Shown here piece by piece: positions 31,911-42,615 of a DNA stretch of 64,000 nt. Numbering within the stretch: the first letter of the stretch is position 1; each line of letters starts with the position of its first letter. A model generated the notes under the pieces. That model saw only the letters and a program-made list of their open reading frames with translations, searched no databases and was not told the DNA's origin. The translations under genes and the position numbers were made by a program. Origin of the DNA: DATADD01 sp046262355 (lineage in GTDB: Bacteria; Actinomycetota; CADDZG01; WHSQ01); NCBI GenBank assembly GCA_046262355.1, contig JBHEMX010000066.1, positions 1-64,000 of the forward strand, read 5' to 3'.

Positions 31911-33878
31911 ATGCCGGAAAGCAACATCTGGATACCGATGCCCGACGGCGTGAGACTCGCCGCCACGCTCTATCTCCCCGAGGGCGATGCGCCCCAGCCC
32001 GCGATCCTCGAGGCGCTTCCCTATCGCAAAGACGACGTGACCGCGTACGACACGCCCGAGTACCGGCGCCTGCGCGACGAGGGCGACTACGCCGTTTGTC
32101 GCGTCGATCTGCGCGGCACGGGGTCATCCGAAGGCATCGCCGCCGACGAGTACCCGGCCCAGGAGCAACGGGACATGTGCGACGTCATAGCGTGGCTTGC
32201 CGAGCGAGAATGGTGCACCGGCAACGTCGGGATGTACGGCGCGTCGTACTCCGGGTTCAACTCGCTGCAGGTGGCGATGGAGCGACCGCCCGCGCTCAAG
32301 GCGATCATCCCGATGTACGCGACCGACGACCGTTACACGGACGACGTGCACTATTTCGGAGGCGTCCGGCGCGCCCTCGACCTCGTCGACTACCCGCTCT
32401 ACATGGTCGCCATGAATGCGCTCCCACCGGTGCCGGCGATCGCCGGAGAGTCATGGAGAGCGCTGTGGGAGCGGCGCGTGGAGGAGTTGGAGCCGTGGCT
32501 CCTGCGCTGGCTCGAGGAGCCGCTCGACGGGCCCTACTGGAGACATGGATCGCTGCGTCCCCACTACGAGCGCATCCGGTGCGCCACGATGATCATCGGC
32601 GGGTGGGCCGACGGCTACCGCAACGCGACCCTCCGGGTCTTCGAGAGGCTTCGATGCCCCAAGAAGCTGCTGCTCGGCCCCTGGGCGCACACGTCGACCG
32701 AGACCTCGATCCCCGGACCGCGCGCCGACGTGGTGCCGGAGATGATCAGGTGGTGGGACCGCTGGCTGCGCGACGACCGCAACGGCGTCGACGAGGAGCC
32801 GGGCATCACCGTGTTCGTGCGCCGCTCCACTCCCCCCGCGAGCGACACAGACTCGATGCGCGGGGAGTTCCGCCACGAGCCGGTGTGGCCGCCGGAGCGC
32901 GGGTTCGAGCAGGGCCTTGCCCTCGCCGATGCTCACGTCAGCCGCCCCTCGAACAGGGGGCGCGACGACCTCGTGGTGCGAGGCGACGTCGGAGCCACTG
33001 CCTCCATGTGGTGTGCCGGGGCGCAGCCTTTCGGGCTTCCGTTCGATCAGCGCGCCGACGAAGCGTTCTCGCTGACCTACGACTGGGGCCCGCTCCCAGA
33101 GCAGCTGGAGGTGCTCGGCTATCCCTGCGTCGAGCTGGCGGTGGCCTCCAGCGCGCCCGTCGCGAGCGTGTCCGTGAAGCTCTGCGACGTCTTTCAGGAC
33201 GGAAGCTCGGCGCTCGTCTCCCGCGGCGTGCTCAACCTGACCCACCGCGACTCCCACGCCGAGCCGCAGCGACTGGAGCCGGGACGCTTGTACACCGTCA
33301 CCATCGAGCTCGACGCCACCTCGTGGGTCTTCGAGCCGGGCCACCGCCTCCGGCTCGACGTCGCGGGCACGGACTGGCCCAACCTATGGCCTCCGCCGGA
33401 GGCGATGACGTTGTCGGTAGAGCGAAGCTCCTCGCGCCTCGTGCTGCCGCGCGTGACGGGCGCCGTCGCAGAGGCCCGGCCGGCGTCGCTTCATCCTGCC
33501 AGACCGCGCCCGGCGCGCGCGCCGCACCGCGACGATCCGCCCGCCGTGTGGCGCATCGAGACCGACGTCGTGAACAAGGAGCGCCGGGTGACCATCGATC
33601 ACGGCGGCGACACGGATCTCGACATCGGCGGCCACCTGACCGAGCACTACTTCGGGGTCGCCGGAGTGTCTCCCGACGATCCCGGCAACGCGTACGTTCT
33701 GGGGCGCTCGAGCTTCGCCTTGCGCTGGCCCGACGTCGAGGTACGAACCGAGTCCCGGGTGACGCTGCGAAGCGACGCCCATAGCTTCTACCTCACGCTC
33801 GATCTCGACGTGCAGGAGGACGACGTCTTGCGCTGGTCCCGCCGCTGGGAGCGGAGCTACGCGCGCGACTTCGCCTGA
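31911..33878 (+). CDS. CocE/NonD-family (X-Pro dipeptidyl-peptidase-like) hydrolase
   Basis: 655 residues from ATG 31911 (GAGGAAAGGA site). The N-terminal alpha/beta-hydrolase domain has the nucleophile in GMYGASYSGFNS (S112), the acid in IGGWADGYRNA and the base in GPWAHTS; the C-terminal jelly-roll domain (FVRRSTPPAS onward, LRLDVAGTDWPN) is typical of cocaine esterase and X-Pro dipeptidyl peptidases. It is longer by roughly 90 residues than CocE, with an additional C-terminal beta region (about 560-655). It cleaves esters, amides or proline peptides; no substrate can be assigned. Its 3' end overlaps the oppF end by 22 bases in convergent orientation. Confidence 0.82.
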   Translation: MPESNIWIPMPDGVRLAATLYLPEGDAPQPAILEALPYRKDDVTAYDTPEYRRLRDEGDYAVCRVDLRGTGSSEGIAADEYPAQEQRDMCDVIAWLAEREWCTGNVGMYGASYSGFNSLQVAMERPPALKAIIPMYATDDRYTDDVHYFGGVRRALDLVDYPLYMVAMNALPPVPAIAGESWRALWERRVEELEPWLLRWLEEPLDGPYWRHGSLRPHYERIRCATMIIGGWADGYRNATLRVFERLRCPKKLLLGPWAHTSTETSIPGPRADVVPEMIRWWDRWLRDDRNGVDEEPGITVFVRRSTPPASDTDSMRGEFRHEPVWPPERGFEQGLALADAHVSRPSNRGRDDLVVRGDVGATASMWCAGAQPFGLPFDQRADEAFSLTYDWGPLPEQLEVLGYPCVELAVASSAPVASVSVKLCDVFQDGSSALVSRGVLNLTHRDSHAEPQRLEPGRLYTVTIELDATSWVFEPGHRLRLDVAGTDWPNLWPPPEAMTLSVERSSSRLVLPRVTGAVAEARPASLHPARPRPARAPHRDDPPAVWRIETDVVNKERRVTIDHGGDTDLDIGGHLTEHYFGVAGVSPDDPGNAYVLGRSSFALRWPDVEVRTESRVTLRSDAHSFYLTLDLDVQEDDVLRWSRRWERSYARDFA

Positions 33879-34905
33879 AGATGGACGCGCGCGGCGAGAT
33901 GGCAGGCCGCGAGGTGCCCCGGCCTCAGCTCCATGAGCGCCAGATCCTCGTGGCGGCACGCGTCCTCCACTCCCGCGTCACGGGCGCGACCCGCCACCGC
34001 CGCCGGGCAACGAGGGTGGAACCGGCAGCCCTCGGGGATGTTCGTCGGGTCGGGCGGCTCTCCCGCCAGGACCGGCCGCTCGAGACCCCCAGCCTCGGGA
34101 ACGATGTCGAGCAGCGCCCTCGTGTAAGGGTGCAGCGGCCGCGTCAGAACCTCCTCGGCAGGACCTATCTCGACGATGCGCCCGAGATACATCACCGCGA
34201 CGCGATCGGCGATCGTCCACGCCAGACCGAGATCGTGTGTGACGACCAGGATCGCCAGGCCCAGCTCGTCGCGCAGCTTCAGGAGCAGTTGCAAGATCTC
34301 GCCCCGCACGGATGCGTCGAGCATCGACACCGGCTCGTCGGCGACGAGAAGTTGCGGATCAAGCGCGAGGGCACCGGCGATCACGACGCGCTGGCGCTGA
34401 CCGCCGGAGACCTCATGCGGATAGAGGAGGAAGAAACGGCGCGCCGGCCGCAGCCCGGCGCGCGTCAGAGCCTGGGCGACCCGCTCCTCTTCGTCGCCGG
34501 GAAGCTTGTGGATGCGAAGCCCCTCGGCGACGGACTCGTAGATCGTCTGGCGCGGGTTGAGCGCTCCGGTGGGATCCTGGAAGATCATCTGCACCTTGCG
34601 CCGGTAGGCGCGCAGGTTGCGCCCTACCGGCCGCCCCCTGTAGCGGACCTCGCCCCGGCGCGGCCGCTCGAGTCCCATGATCGTGCGCGCGAGGGTCGTC
34701 TTTCCGCAGCCCGACTCGCCGGCGAGGGCGAGGACCTCGCCCTGTCTCATCTCGAGCGAGACGCCGTCCACGGCGCGCGCGGCGGGCGCCCGGCCGCCGG
34801 CAAGGCCGGCCATGAGCCCGGTGCGTCCGGCAAAGGTCACGTGCACGTCTTCGACCTCGAGGAGGACCTCGTCTGCGCGCCACTCGGACGCCTGGTGGGT
34901 CGCGG

Positions 34906-34909
<4 letters not shown>
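33857..34909 (-). CDS. oppF: oligopeptide ABC transporter ATPase OppF
   Basis: 350 residues from ATG 34909 (ATGA overlap with oppD). It carries all ABC motifs: Walker A GESGCGKTTL, Q-loop MIFQDPTGALNPR, signature VSGGQRQRVVIAGALAL, Walker B LLVADEPVS, H-loop VTHDL, and the oligopeptide C-terminal motif PEGCRFHPRCPAA, a cluster-binding region characteristic of Opp/Dpp ATPases. It powers peptide import with OppD. Last gene of the operon oppA-B-C-D-F. Confidence 0.95.
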
Positions 34910-35885
<976 letters not shown>

Positions 35886-35889
<4 letters not shown>

Positions 35890-36923
35890 GTCTTGAGCCC
35901 CACGTGTTCCACTTCGGGCTCCTGCGGGAGGTCGTCGGCGAGCTTGCCCTGTACGACTCCGCCGAGGAAGCCGCGCGCACGGATGCGCGGGTTGAGGATC
36001 TCGTCGAGCGCATAACCACACATGGTGAAGGCGAGCACTATCAGCACGATCGCCACGCCGGGCGGCACGAGCCACCACCATGCGCCCGTCGACGCCGCGC
36101 CGGCGCTGAAGGCGAAGTCGAGGATCGTCCCCCACGAGACGTGCAGCGGGTCGCCGAGCCCGAGGAACGACAGGGTGGTCTCGGACAGGATCGCGATCGC
36201 GACCACGAGGATCGTGTTGGCAAAGATCAAGGGGAAGACGTTGGGCAGGACGTGCCTCGTGATGAGATGCCAGTTGCTTGCGCCGAGCGCGCGCGCCCGC
36301 TCAACGTAGGGACGGGTCTTGACGGACAGCGCTTGCGCACGAACGATGCGAGCCGTGCCGGGCCATGATGTCACGCCGATCACGAAGATGATCACGAAGA
36401 GCGACGCCTCGAGGATCGACGCGAGCACGATCGCCAAGGGAAGGAAGGGGATCACCAGGAACCAGTCCGTGAAGCGCATGAGGATGCGATCCGGCCACCT
36501 GCCGTAGTAGCCCGCGACCATCCCGATGACCGCGCCGATCACCATCGAGATCAGCGTCGCGAGAAAGCCTACGAGCAGCGAGGTGCGCGACCCCCAGATC
36601 GTCATCGTAAGCACCGAGCGCCCGAGATCGTCGGTTCCCAACGGGTACTCGAGACTCGGGCTCTCGAGAACGCCTCCCGTCGCCTTGGAGGCGTCGAGAC
36701 CGCTGCCGTCGGCCAGCAGCGGAGCGAAGACCGCCATTCCGACTATCAGCAGCAGCAGGATGAGCCCTGCCATGCCCATCTTGTTGCGTCGGTAGATCCT
36801 CCACGTACGCGCGAGAGAGCGACGCCGACGCGTCCATGCGATCCTGCGAGGACTTGCAAGCACGCGCGCCGACGGGTCGGTCCCCGGACCGTCGGCCCTC
36901 GTCTCGTTCACAGAGGCGCTCAT
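35886..36923 (-). CDS. oppC: oligopeptide ABC transporter permease OppC
   Basis: 345 residues from ATG 36923, which shares a base with the oppB stop (TGATG). Five or six membrane helices: the first at MGMAGLILLLLIVGMAVFAPL, then the permease core with LLVGFLATLISMVIGAVIGM, the EAA coupling loop YVERARALGASNWHLITRHVLPN and LGLGDPLHVSWG. The N-terminal 50 residues are a long basic cytoplasmic extension, longer than usual. It forms the channel with OppB. Confidence 0.93.
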
Positions 36924-37903
36924 CAGGCCTCCCGCACCCTCGGATCGAGATACGTATAGACGATGTCGGCCGCGAGGTTGGCGACGATGACCGCGGCGCT
37001 GAAGATCAGGAACAGTCCCTGAAGCAGCGGATAGTCGGGCGCGTTGAGCGCCTGCACGGTCAGGAGACCGAGTCCCGGCCACGAATACACCGTTTCAACT
37101 GTGATCGCGCCAGAGACGATGAAGCCGAGGTTCAGCGCCACGAGCGTCACCGTCGGGAGCAGAGCGTTGGGCACGACATGCTTTCGAAGCACGAGAGCCT
37201 CACGCAGTCCCTTGGCGCGCGCCGTCGTGACGTAGTCCTCGGACGCGACGTCGAGCAGAGACGAGCGCATGATCAGCGCGTACTCACCTATGTATGCGAG
37301 CGTCAGCGTGAGCGCGGGCAAGAACATGTGATTGAAGACGTCCGCGTAGTGGGCCGCTCCGGTCAGTCCGCCGGGACTCTCGATGCCTCCGGTCGGGAAC
37401 AGAGATGGGAACGGACCCGACCCGGCCGCGAACGCGATCAGCAGCAAGATCCCCAGCCAGAACTCCGGCATCGAGTAAAAGACGAGCGAGAACCCCAGCG
37501 AGCTCACGTCGAAGGTGCTGCCTCTCCGCCACCCGCCGTAGATCCCGATCAACAAGCCGAGCACGGTGGATGCCATGGTCGAGACGCCGATCAGGAGCAC
37601 GGTGGGCCAGATGCGTTCGTTGATGACCTCGCCGACCGGACGCCGGAACGTGTACGAGATGCCGAGGTTCCCCGTGAGGGTGTCCTCGATGTAGAAGGCG
37701 AACTGCGTCGGCAGAGGTCTGTCGAGGCCGAAGTCCTTCTCGAGTCTCCGCACCGCATCCGAGGGCAGCAACTTGTTGCGCGCGAGGATCTGCGCGGGGT
37801 TACCTGGGATCACCCTGAAGAGGAAGAAGTTGAAGACCAGTACGAAGATCAAGGTGAGGAACGCCTGGAATACCTTGTTCGCAAGGTATCGGCGTGTCCC
37901 CAC
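36923..37903 (-). CDS. oppB: oligopeptide ABC transporter permease OppB
   Basis: 326 residues. First helix QAFLTLIFVLVFNFFLFRVIPGNPA with the conserved RVIPGNP, then TVLLIGVSTMASTVLGLLIG, the EAA loop DYVTTARAKGLREALVLRKHVVPN, and a last helix ending with DIVYTYLDPRVR. This is the standard OppB/DppB architecture of six helices. It follows oppA with a 38-base gap. Confidence 0.94.
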   Translation of the reverse strand: MGTRRYLANKVFQAFLTLIFVLVFNFFLFRVIPGNPAQILARNKLLPSDAVRRLEKDFGLDRPLPTQFAFYIEDTLTGNLGISYTFRRPVGEVINERIWPTVLLIGVSTMASTVLGLLIGIYGGWRRGSTFDVSSLGFSLVFYSMPEFWLGILLLIAFAAGSGPFPSLFPTGGIESPGGLTGAAHYADVFNHMFLPALTLTLAYIGEYALIMRSSLLDVASEDYVTTARAKGLREALVLRKHVVPNALLPTVTLVALNLGFIVSGAITVETVYSWPGLGLLTVQALNAPDYPLLQGLFLIFSAAVIVANLAADIVYTYLDPRVREA

Positions 37904-37941
37904 CCCGATCTACAGCCGTTCCCGTCTCTTCGCGCCGCGCC

Positions 37942-39777
37942 TCAGGCGCGATCCTCGTCGGCGGTCCTTCTGCGCAACATCACGATCCCGACGACGACGA
38001 TGATGCCGACGGCGGCCACGACGGCCCACACGCCTGCCGAGATGCCTTCGTCGGCCGCGGTGGTCTGCGCGCCGTCCTCAGCCGATGCCGGTCGCAGTGT
38101 CGTGAAAGCGTAGTTCCCGTAGCCGCTCAGAAGGTCCCCGTCGGGCGCGGGCTGAGGTTGGAAGCCGGTCCACTCCTTGCTGTAGGCCTGCAGGTCCGAG
38201 TCGTAGTAGAGGACGACGTAAGGCGCATCCTCGTAGACGATGCGCTGCATCTCCTTGACGACCTCGGCGCGCTTCTCGACGTCGATCAGGGTCTTCTGCT
38301 CGAGGTACATATCGTCGTACTCCTCGTTGCAGTAGAAGCTGTCGCTCCAGATGCCGTCCGGAGGCCTCTGGCCGCAGGTGAAGATCGACAGGATGAAGTC
38401 GGGGTCGGGGTCGGGGAACCAGCCCCAGTGGAAGATGTCGTAGTTGCCCTCGTAGATCACGTTGGTAAGCTTCGTGTCGCCGAGCGCCTTCACGTTCGTG
38501 GCAATGCCGATCTCCTCGAGCCAGCCCTTCACGAACTGACTCGTGGTCGTCGTGCTGTTGTCCTCGGAGCGCACGTAGTACCTGAACTCCAGCGGTCGAC
38601 CCCCTCCGGGCATCTCGCGCACGCCGTCGTCGTCGGTGTCCTCGTAGCCGGCCTCGTCGAGGATCCGATTCGCCTCCTCGAGGTCGAAGTCGTAGATCTC
38701 GTCCTCGGGCGGCTTGTAGTGGTAGGCGGCCGAGAACGGCGGCACGATCGTCTGGCCGACCTCGCCGTAGCCGCGTACGACCCGGTCCAGGATCGTCTCC
38801 TTGTCGATCGCGTGTGAGATCGCCCGACGCACGGCCACGTCCTTGAGCGCCGGATGTCCGTCGCTGTTCGGGTACTGGGCATCGGCGCCTACGTTCATCC
38901 CGATCTCGTCGAAGCTCGGGATGTTCGCCTCATGCGTGCCGAGGTTGGGATCGCCCTTGAGAGAGTCGTAGAGGTTGGCCGACAGAGAGGCTGCGAAATC
39001 GATCTCGCCGCTCTTGAGCGCCTGCACGACCGCGTCCGAGTTGTTGAAGATGCGGTAGACGAACTCGTCGATGTAAGGGTCGCCGCCCCAGTAGTCGTTG
39101 TTGGCCTCCATGGTGAAGAACTGGCCCTTCTTCCACTCGGTGACGTGGAAGGGGCCGCTGCCGACCGGGGGGTTGTTCTCGACGGTCTTGGCTTCCTTCT
39201 TGTCGATGTCGGACCAGATGTGCTCGGGCAGGATGAACACGATCGCCGAGAGCAGCTGAGAGGTCGGCTTCTCCGTCGTGATGACGACGGTGGTGTCGTC
39301 CGGCGCCTCGACCGTCTCGACGAGCCTGAGGTAGTCGATGCAGCAGCCCTGCTTCTCCTCGATGATCCGGTTGTACGTGTAGGCGACGTCTTGAGCGGTG
39401 AGGGGCTCGCCGTCGGACCACTCCACACCCTCACGGATCTTGAAGGTCCACGTGAGCCCGTCCTCGCTCGTCTCCCACGACTCGGCGAGCCCGGGGCTCG
39501 GCGAGAGATCGTCCTTGTCGAGGTTCACGAGGAGGTCGTAGGTCAGGTAGAAGACCGTGAACGCCGGCGCCTCGACCGCGACGAAGGGGTTCATCGAGTC
39601 GAGGTCGTTGTCGTCGCCCCACACGAAGGACAGCTTGTCGTCCCCGCCCTGGCCCTCGCCGTTGTCCTGCCCGAACGCCGCCGGGGCCAGCAGCGGGAAG
39701 AGGAGGCCGGCCGCCAATACCACGCCCGCCACTCGCAGCCACGTCCTGCGCGCCTTGCCAGCCTTCATCCGGACCAT
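37942..39777 (-). CDS. oppA: oligopeptide-binding protein OppA, C-terminally membrane-anchored
   Basis: 611 residues from ATG 39777 (GGGGGGAG site). A cleavable signal peptide (KARRTWLRVAGVVLAAGLLF to PAAFGQ, about residues 1-36) precedes a family-5 solute-binding domain (LTWTFKIREGVEWSDGEPLTAQDV is split across residues about 108-130). There is no lipobox cysteine. Instead a membrane helix (VWAVVAAVGIIVVVGIVML) and RRR stop-transfer end the chain, so the protein is held by its C-terminus. It binds peptides for OppBCDF. This anchoring replaces the usual lipid in this protein. Confidence 0.93.
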   Translation of the reverse strand: MVRMKAGKARRTWLRVAGVVLAAGLLFPLLAPAAFGQDNGEGQGGDDKLSFVWGDDNDLDSMNPFVAVEAPAFTVFYLTYDLLVNLDKDDLSPSPGLAESWETSEDGLTWTFKIREGVEWSDGEPLTAQDVAYTYNRIIEEKQGCCIDYLRLVETVEAPDDTTVVITTEKPTSQLLSAIVFILPEHIWSDIDKKEAKTVENNPPVGSGPFHVTEWKKGQFFTMEANNDYWGGDPYIDEFVYRIFNNSDAVVQALKSGEIDFAASLSANLYDSLKGDPNLGTHEANIPSFDEIGMNVGADAQYPNSDGHPALKDVAVRRAISHAIDKETILDRVVRGYGEVGQTIVPPFSAAYHYKPPEDEIYDFDLEEANRILDEAGYEDTDDDGVREMPGGGRPLEFRYYVRSEDNSTTTTSQFVKGWLEEIGIATNVKALGDTKLTNVIYEGNYDIFHWGWFPDPDPDFILSIFTCGQRPPDGIWSDSFYCNEEYDDMYLEQKTLIDVEKRAEVVKEMQRIVYEDAPYVVLYYDSDLQAYSKEWTGFQPQPAPDGDLLSGYGNYAFTTLRPASAEDGAQTTAADEGISAGVWAVVAAVGIIVVVGIVMLRRRTADEDRA

Positions 39778-39810
39778 TGCGCTCCCCCCTGTCAGATCCA
39801 CGCTGTGCAC

Positions 39811-39828
39811 CTACTACGTTACTAGTAG
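39811..39828. promoter_or_regulatory. inverted repeat upstream of oppA
   Basis: CTACTA and TAGTAG flank six bases (CTACTACGTTACTAGTAG), 33 bases before the oppA start. It could be an operator for a repressor of the transporter operon. No promoter elements are convincing. Confidence 0.35.
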
Positions 39829-40013
39829 CCCCCGACTAAGGTCCGGCGCCGCCGGCAACAGCGTCGCGAGTTCCCTGCGGGGTTCGCCTTATCCGAAGCG
39901 TCCACAGTGGCTGCCCGGCCTGTGCCGCTCTGTTGAGGTCGGCGCGCCGCTCGAAGTCTAGAGGCAAGCCAAGCTCTGTCAAGGGCGAGCGCGGGGCGCG
40001 CCGGCGGCGGGCG

Positions 40014-40499
40014 TCATCGGGCGAGCGCGAGTAGCCCGTCGACGTCGAGCGGCTCCGTCGTCATCCCCAGGGACCCGTCTGCGTGCCGCGGCCACTCGGA
40101 CCGCTCCCGGTCGCGGTAGAGCTCGATCCCGTTGCCGTCCGGGTCGCTCAGGTAGAGCGCCTCGCTGACGCCGTGATCCGCGGCGCCGTCCAGTCTGACG
40201 TCGTGATCGAGGAGCCTGCGCAGGGCTCCGGCGAGCTCGACCCGGCTCGGATAGAGGATCGCGAGGTGGAACAGCCCCGTGGCACCGGGCGGAGGAGGCC
40301 CGCCGCCCTTGCTCTGCCAAACGTTGAGCCCGATGTGGTGGTGATAGCCGCCCGCGGACATGAACACGGCCTCGGCGCCGTATCGAGTCGTCACCTCGAA
40401 GCCGAGAGCGTCCCGGTAGAAGGCCTCGGCGCGCTCGAGGTCCGAGACCTTGAGGTGCACATGTCCGATCCGCACGTCGGGATGGATCTTGTCCTCCAT
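40014..40499 (-). CDS. VOC-family (glyoxalase/ring-cleavage dioxygenase-like) protein
   Basis: 161 residues from ATG 40499 (GGAGG site). Two beta-alpha-beta-beta-beta units: IGHVHLKVSDLERAEAFYRD with FEVTTRYG, then GLFHLAILYPSRVELAGALR and LYLSDPDGNGIELYRDRE. His (HVHL, LFHL) and Glu (IELY) form the usual divalent metal site. Similar proteins include the CatE-like catechol 2,3-dioxygenases of Bacillus, but function varies widely. A much longer frame upstream is the wrong frame for the neighbouring genes and lacks support. Confidence 0.8.
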   Translation of the reverse strand: MEDKIHPDVRIGHVHLKVSDLERAEAFYRDALGFEVTTRYGAEAVFMSAGGYHHHIGLNVWQSKGGGPPPPGATGLFHLAILYPSRVELAGALRRLLDHDVRLDGAADHGVSEALYLSDPDGNGIELYRDRERSEWPRHADGSLGMTTEPLDVDGLLALAR

Positions 40500-40591
40500 C
40501 TGAGCCTCCCTCTTCGTGGCCGCCCACGCGAGCCTAGATCGTGGCGCGCTCGGAGACCCTTCGGGCGCGGTCCCCGCCCATCGCTTCGTCG

Positions 40592-40810
40592 TTACGGCGC
40601 GCCGGCGAACTCGTGGGCGAGCAGGCCGAAGATGTACTCGTCGTGCCGGCCGTCGATTCCCCTCCCCGCGGCGCGCCGCAGGCCCTCGCGTACGAACCCC
40701 AGCTTCTGCGCGACCCGGATGCTGGCGCCGTTGCCCTCCGCCGCTTGTAGCTCTATGCGATGCAGCCGCAGCTCCACGAAACCGAAGCGCACGACGCCAT
40801 CTGCGCGAGG
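40592..40810 (-). pseudogene. GNAT acetyltransferase, C-terminal remnant
   Basis: About 66 residues: FGFVELRLHRIELQAAEGNG, RVAQKLGFVREGLRR and DGRHDEYIFGLLAHEF. This is the second half of a RimJ/RimL-type acetyltransferase, including the acetyl-CoA loop end and the last beta strands. The first 100 residues with motif A are missing, and the upstream thpR stop is only four bases away, so the gene lost its 5' end. Confidence 0.65.
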
Positions 40811-40813
40811 GCG

Positions 40814-41380
40814 TCATCGTAGAGCGAAGGCGCGCAGAGCCTCGTAGCGCGCTCCCGAGGCGCTCAGACGGCTGCGATACAGAACGACGCTCGAGACGAG
40901 GAAGGGTCCGGCGTCGCCCCACGAGACCTCGGTAGCCGAGTCGTCGAGGCGCGCCGGGGTCTTGAGCCGAGCGAGCGTGAGATGTGGGGTGAAGCGAGGC
41001 TTCTCCCGTGCATAGCCGAGCGGCTCCAGCGCGCGCTCGAGATCCGAGGCGATGCGCGCGAGCAGCCCCCGCCGGTCGTCGAGCCCCACCCAGAGCACGC
41101 GCGCGCGGCGCTCCGACGGGAACGCTCCGATGCCCGAGAGCGACACCTCGGCCCTCTCGTGCGCCGCGCTCGCGCGCTGCACGGCTCGCTCGATCACCTC
41201 GAGGCGGTCGCTCGGGGTCCACCCGAGGAACTTCAGCGTGATGTGCTGACTCTCGAGCGCCGTCCAGCGCGCCTCCGGGAGCGCACGCCTGAGCGGCTCG
41301 ATGTCCCTTGCGACGGCGATCCGATGTTCCGCGGGGACGTCGACCGCGACGAACAGCCTCAGTCGCTCGACGCGACTCAT
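40814..41380 (-). CDS. thpR: RNA 2',3'-cyclic phosphodiesterase ThpR
   Basis: 188 residues, starting in an ATGA overlap with the cinA stop. The 2H phosphoesterase motifs HITLKFLG and HLTLARLK hold the two catalytic histidines. These enzymes open 2',3'-cyclic phosphates on RNA ends and also show weak 2'-5' RNA ligase activity. Length and motif spacing are normal. It follows cinA in a rimO-cinA-thpR operon. Confidence 0.9.
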   Translation of the reverse strand: MSRVERLRLFVAVDVPAEHRIAVARDIEPLRRALPEARWTALESQHITLKFLGWTPSDRLEVIERAVQRASAAHERAEVSLSGIGAFPSERRARVLWVGLDDRRGLLARIASDLERALEPLGYAREKPRFTPHLTLARLKTPARLDDSATEVSWGDAGPFLVSSVVLYRSRLSASGARYEALRAFALR

Positions 41381-42615
41381 CCGGCAGGGTCGAGCATCCT
41401 GCGTCCGAGGTCCAGCGCCGCCGAGACCGCGAAGGTTCGCACGTTGTCACGATCCCCGTAGCCGCGCACCAGGCGCGCCTCGGTCCGGCCCCGGAACGTC
41501 GCGCCTACGTAGATGGTTCCCGGCCCCTTGCCTTCCTGCTCGGCGGGACCCGCCACGCCCGTCGCGGCGATGCCGAGGTCCGCCTCGAAGATCCTCGCCG
41601 CGGCCTCCGCGAGCGCGCGCGCCGCGGCCTCGCTCACCGCTCCGGGACCCTCCAGGACGGCCTCTTCGACGCCTGCGACGCGGGACTTGGCGTCCCTCGC
41701 GTAGGCCACCAACGAGCCTCGGAAGTAGGCGCTCGAGCCGGCGGTCGCGCTGAACGCGGCCCCGATTAGGCCGCCGGTGAGAGACTCGGCGACCCCCACC
41801 GTGATCCCCCTCGCCGAGAGCATGTCTCCCACGGCCTGCGCCAGCGTGCTGCCCTCGCCGGGTACGGCGGCGCTCCCCAGCCGGGTCCTGATCGCCTCTT
41901 CGACGGGTGCGATCAGCGCTCGTGCCGACGATTCGTCCGTCGCCTTGGCGCTGATCCGCACCCGCACCAGGCCGCCGCCCGCAAGGTAGGCGATGGACGG
42001 GTTCGACTGCGCTGCGACGATGTCCGCTATCCGCTGGTGGGTGGCGGACTCTCCCAGCCCGGTCACGAGGACCTGCCGGCTCACGATCGTCGCCGCGCCG
42101 GTCGTGCTCTGCAGCAGCGGCAGCACGGCCTTGGCCAGCATGGCCTTCATCTCCCACGGCACTCCCGGCAGCGCCACCAGCAGGCGCCCGCCGTCGTCGG
42201 TGACGTGGAAGCCCGGAGCCGTCCCCTCCGGGTCGATCGGGAGCGCGCCAAGCGGCAGGTCCGCTTGGCGCAGGTTGTCCTCCGGCATGTCGCGACCCAT
42301 CGACGCGAACACGGCGGCCACCATCTGCGCGAGTCGTTCGTCTCTTCGCAGCGGCCGTTCGAGATAGGCCGCGACCGCCGCTCGCGTGAGATCGTCCGGC
42401 GTGGGGCCGAGCCCTCCGGTGATCACCACGACGTCCGAGCGCCCGGTCGCGGTGCGGAGCGCCGCCACGACCCGATCGAGGTTGTCGCCGACCGCCGCAT
42501 GGAAGTACACATCCACGCCGATCGAAGCCAGCGCTGCCGAGATGTGTTGCGCGTTGGTGTTGGCGATCTGCCCGAGCAGAAGCTCCGTGCCCACGCCGAT
42601 GATCTCGGCGTTCAG
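41377..42615 (-). CDS. cinA: nicotinamide-nucleotide amidase / CinA family protein
   Basis: 412 residues if started at CTG 42615, which overlaps the rimO stop (CTGA) and has GGAGGG eight bases before it. In this frame there is no ATG, GTG or TTG near the family start, and the conserved N-terminus LNAEIIGVGTELLLGQI begins exactly here. The N-terminal MoCF/COG1058 domain has DVVVITGGLGPTPDDLTR and LPGVPWEMKAML. The C-terminal amidase domain has GVAESLTGGLIGAAF and GIAATGVAGPAEQ. The protein salvages NMN and pyridine nucleotides. Confidence 0.92.
   Translation of the reverse strand: MNAEIIGVGTELLLGQIANTNAQHISAALASIGVDVYFHAAVGDNLDRVVAALRTATGRSDVVVITGGLGPTPDDLTRAAVAAYLERPLRRDERLAQMVAAVFASMGRDMPEDNLRQADLPLGALPIDPEGTAPGFHVTDDGGRLLVALPGVPWEMKAMLAKAVLPLLQSTTGAATIVSRQVLVTGLGESATHQRIADIVAAQSNPSIAYLAGGGLVRVRISAKATDESSARALIAPVEEAIRTRLGSAAVPGEGSTLAQAVGDMLSARGITVGVAESLTGGLIGAAFSATAGSSAYFRGSLVAYARDAKSRVAGVEEAVLEGPGAVSEAAARALAEAAARIFEADLGIAATGVAGPAEQEGKGPGTIYVGATFRGRTEARLVRGYGDRDNVRTFAVSAALDLGRRMLDPAG

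Noticed and set aside
36836..38113. A long plus-strand frame over oppC, oppB and oppA.
   Set aside because: It lies opposite three strongly supported genes, and its composition is that of a shadow frame.
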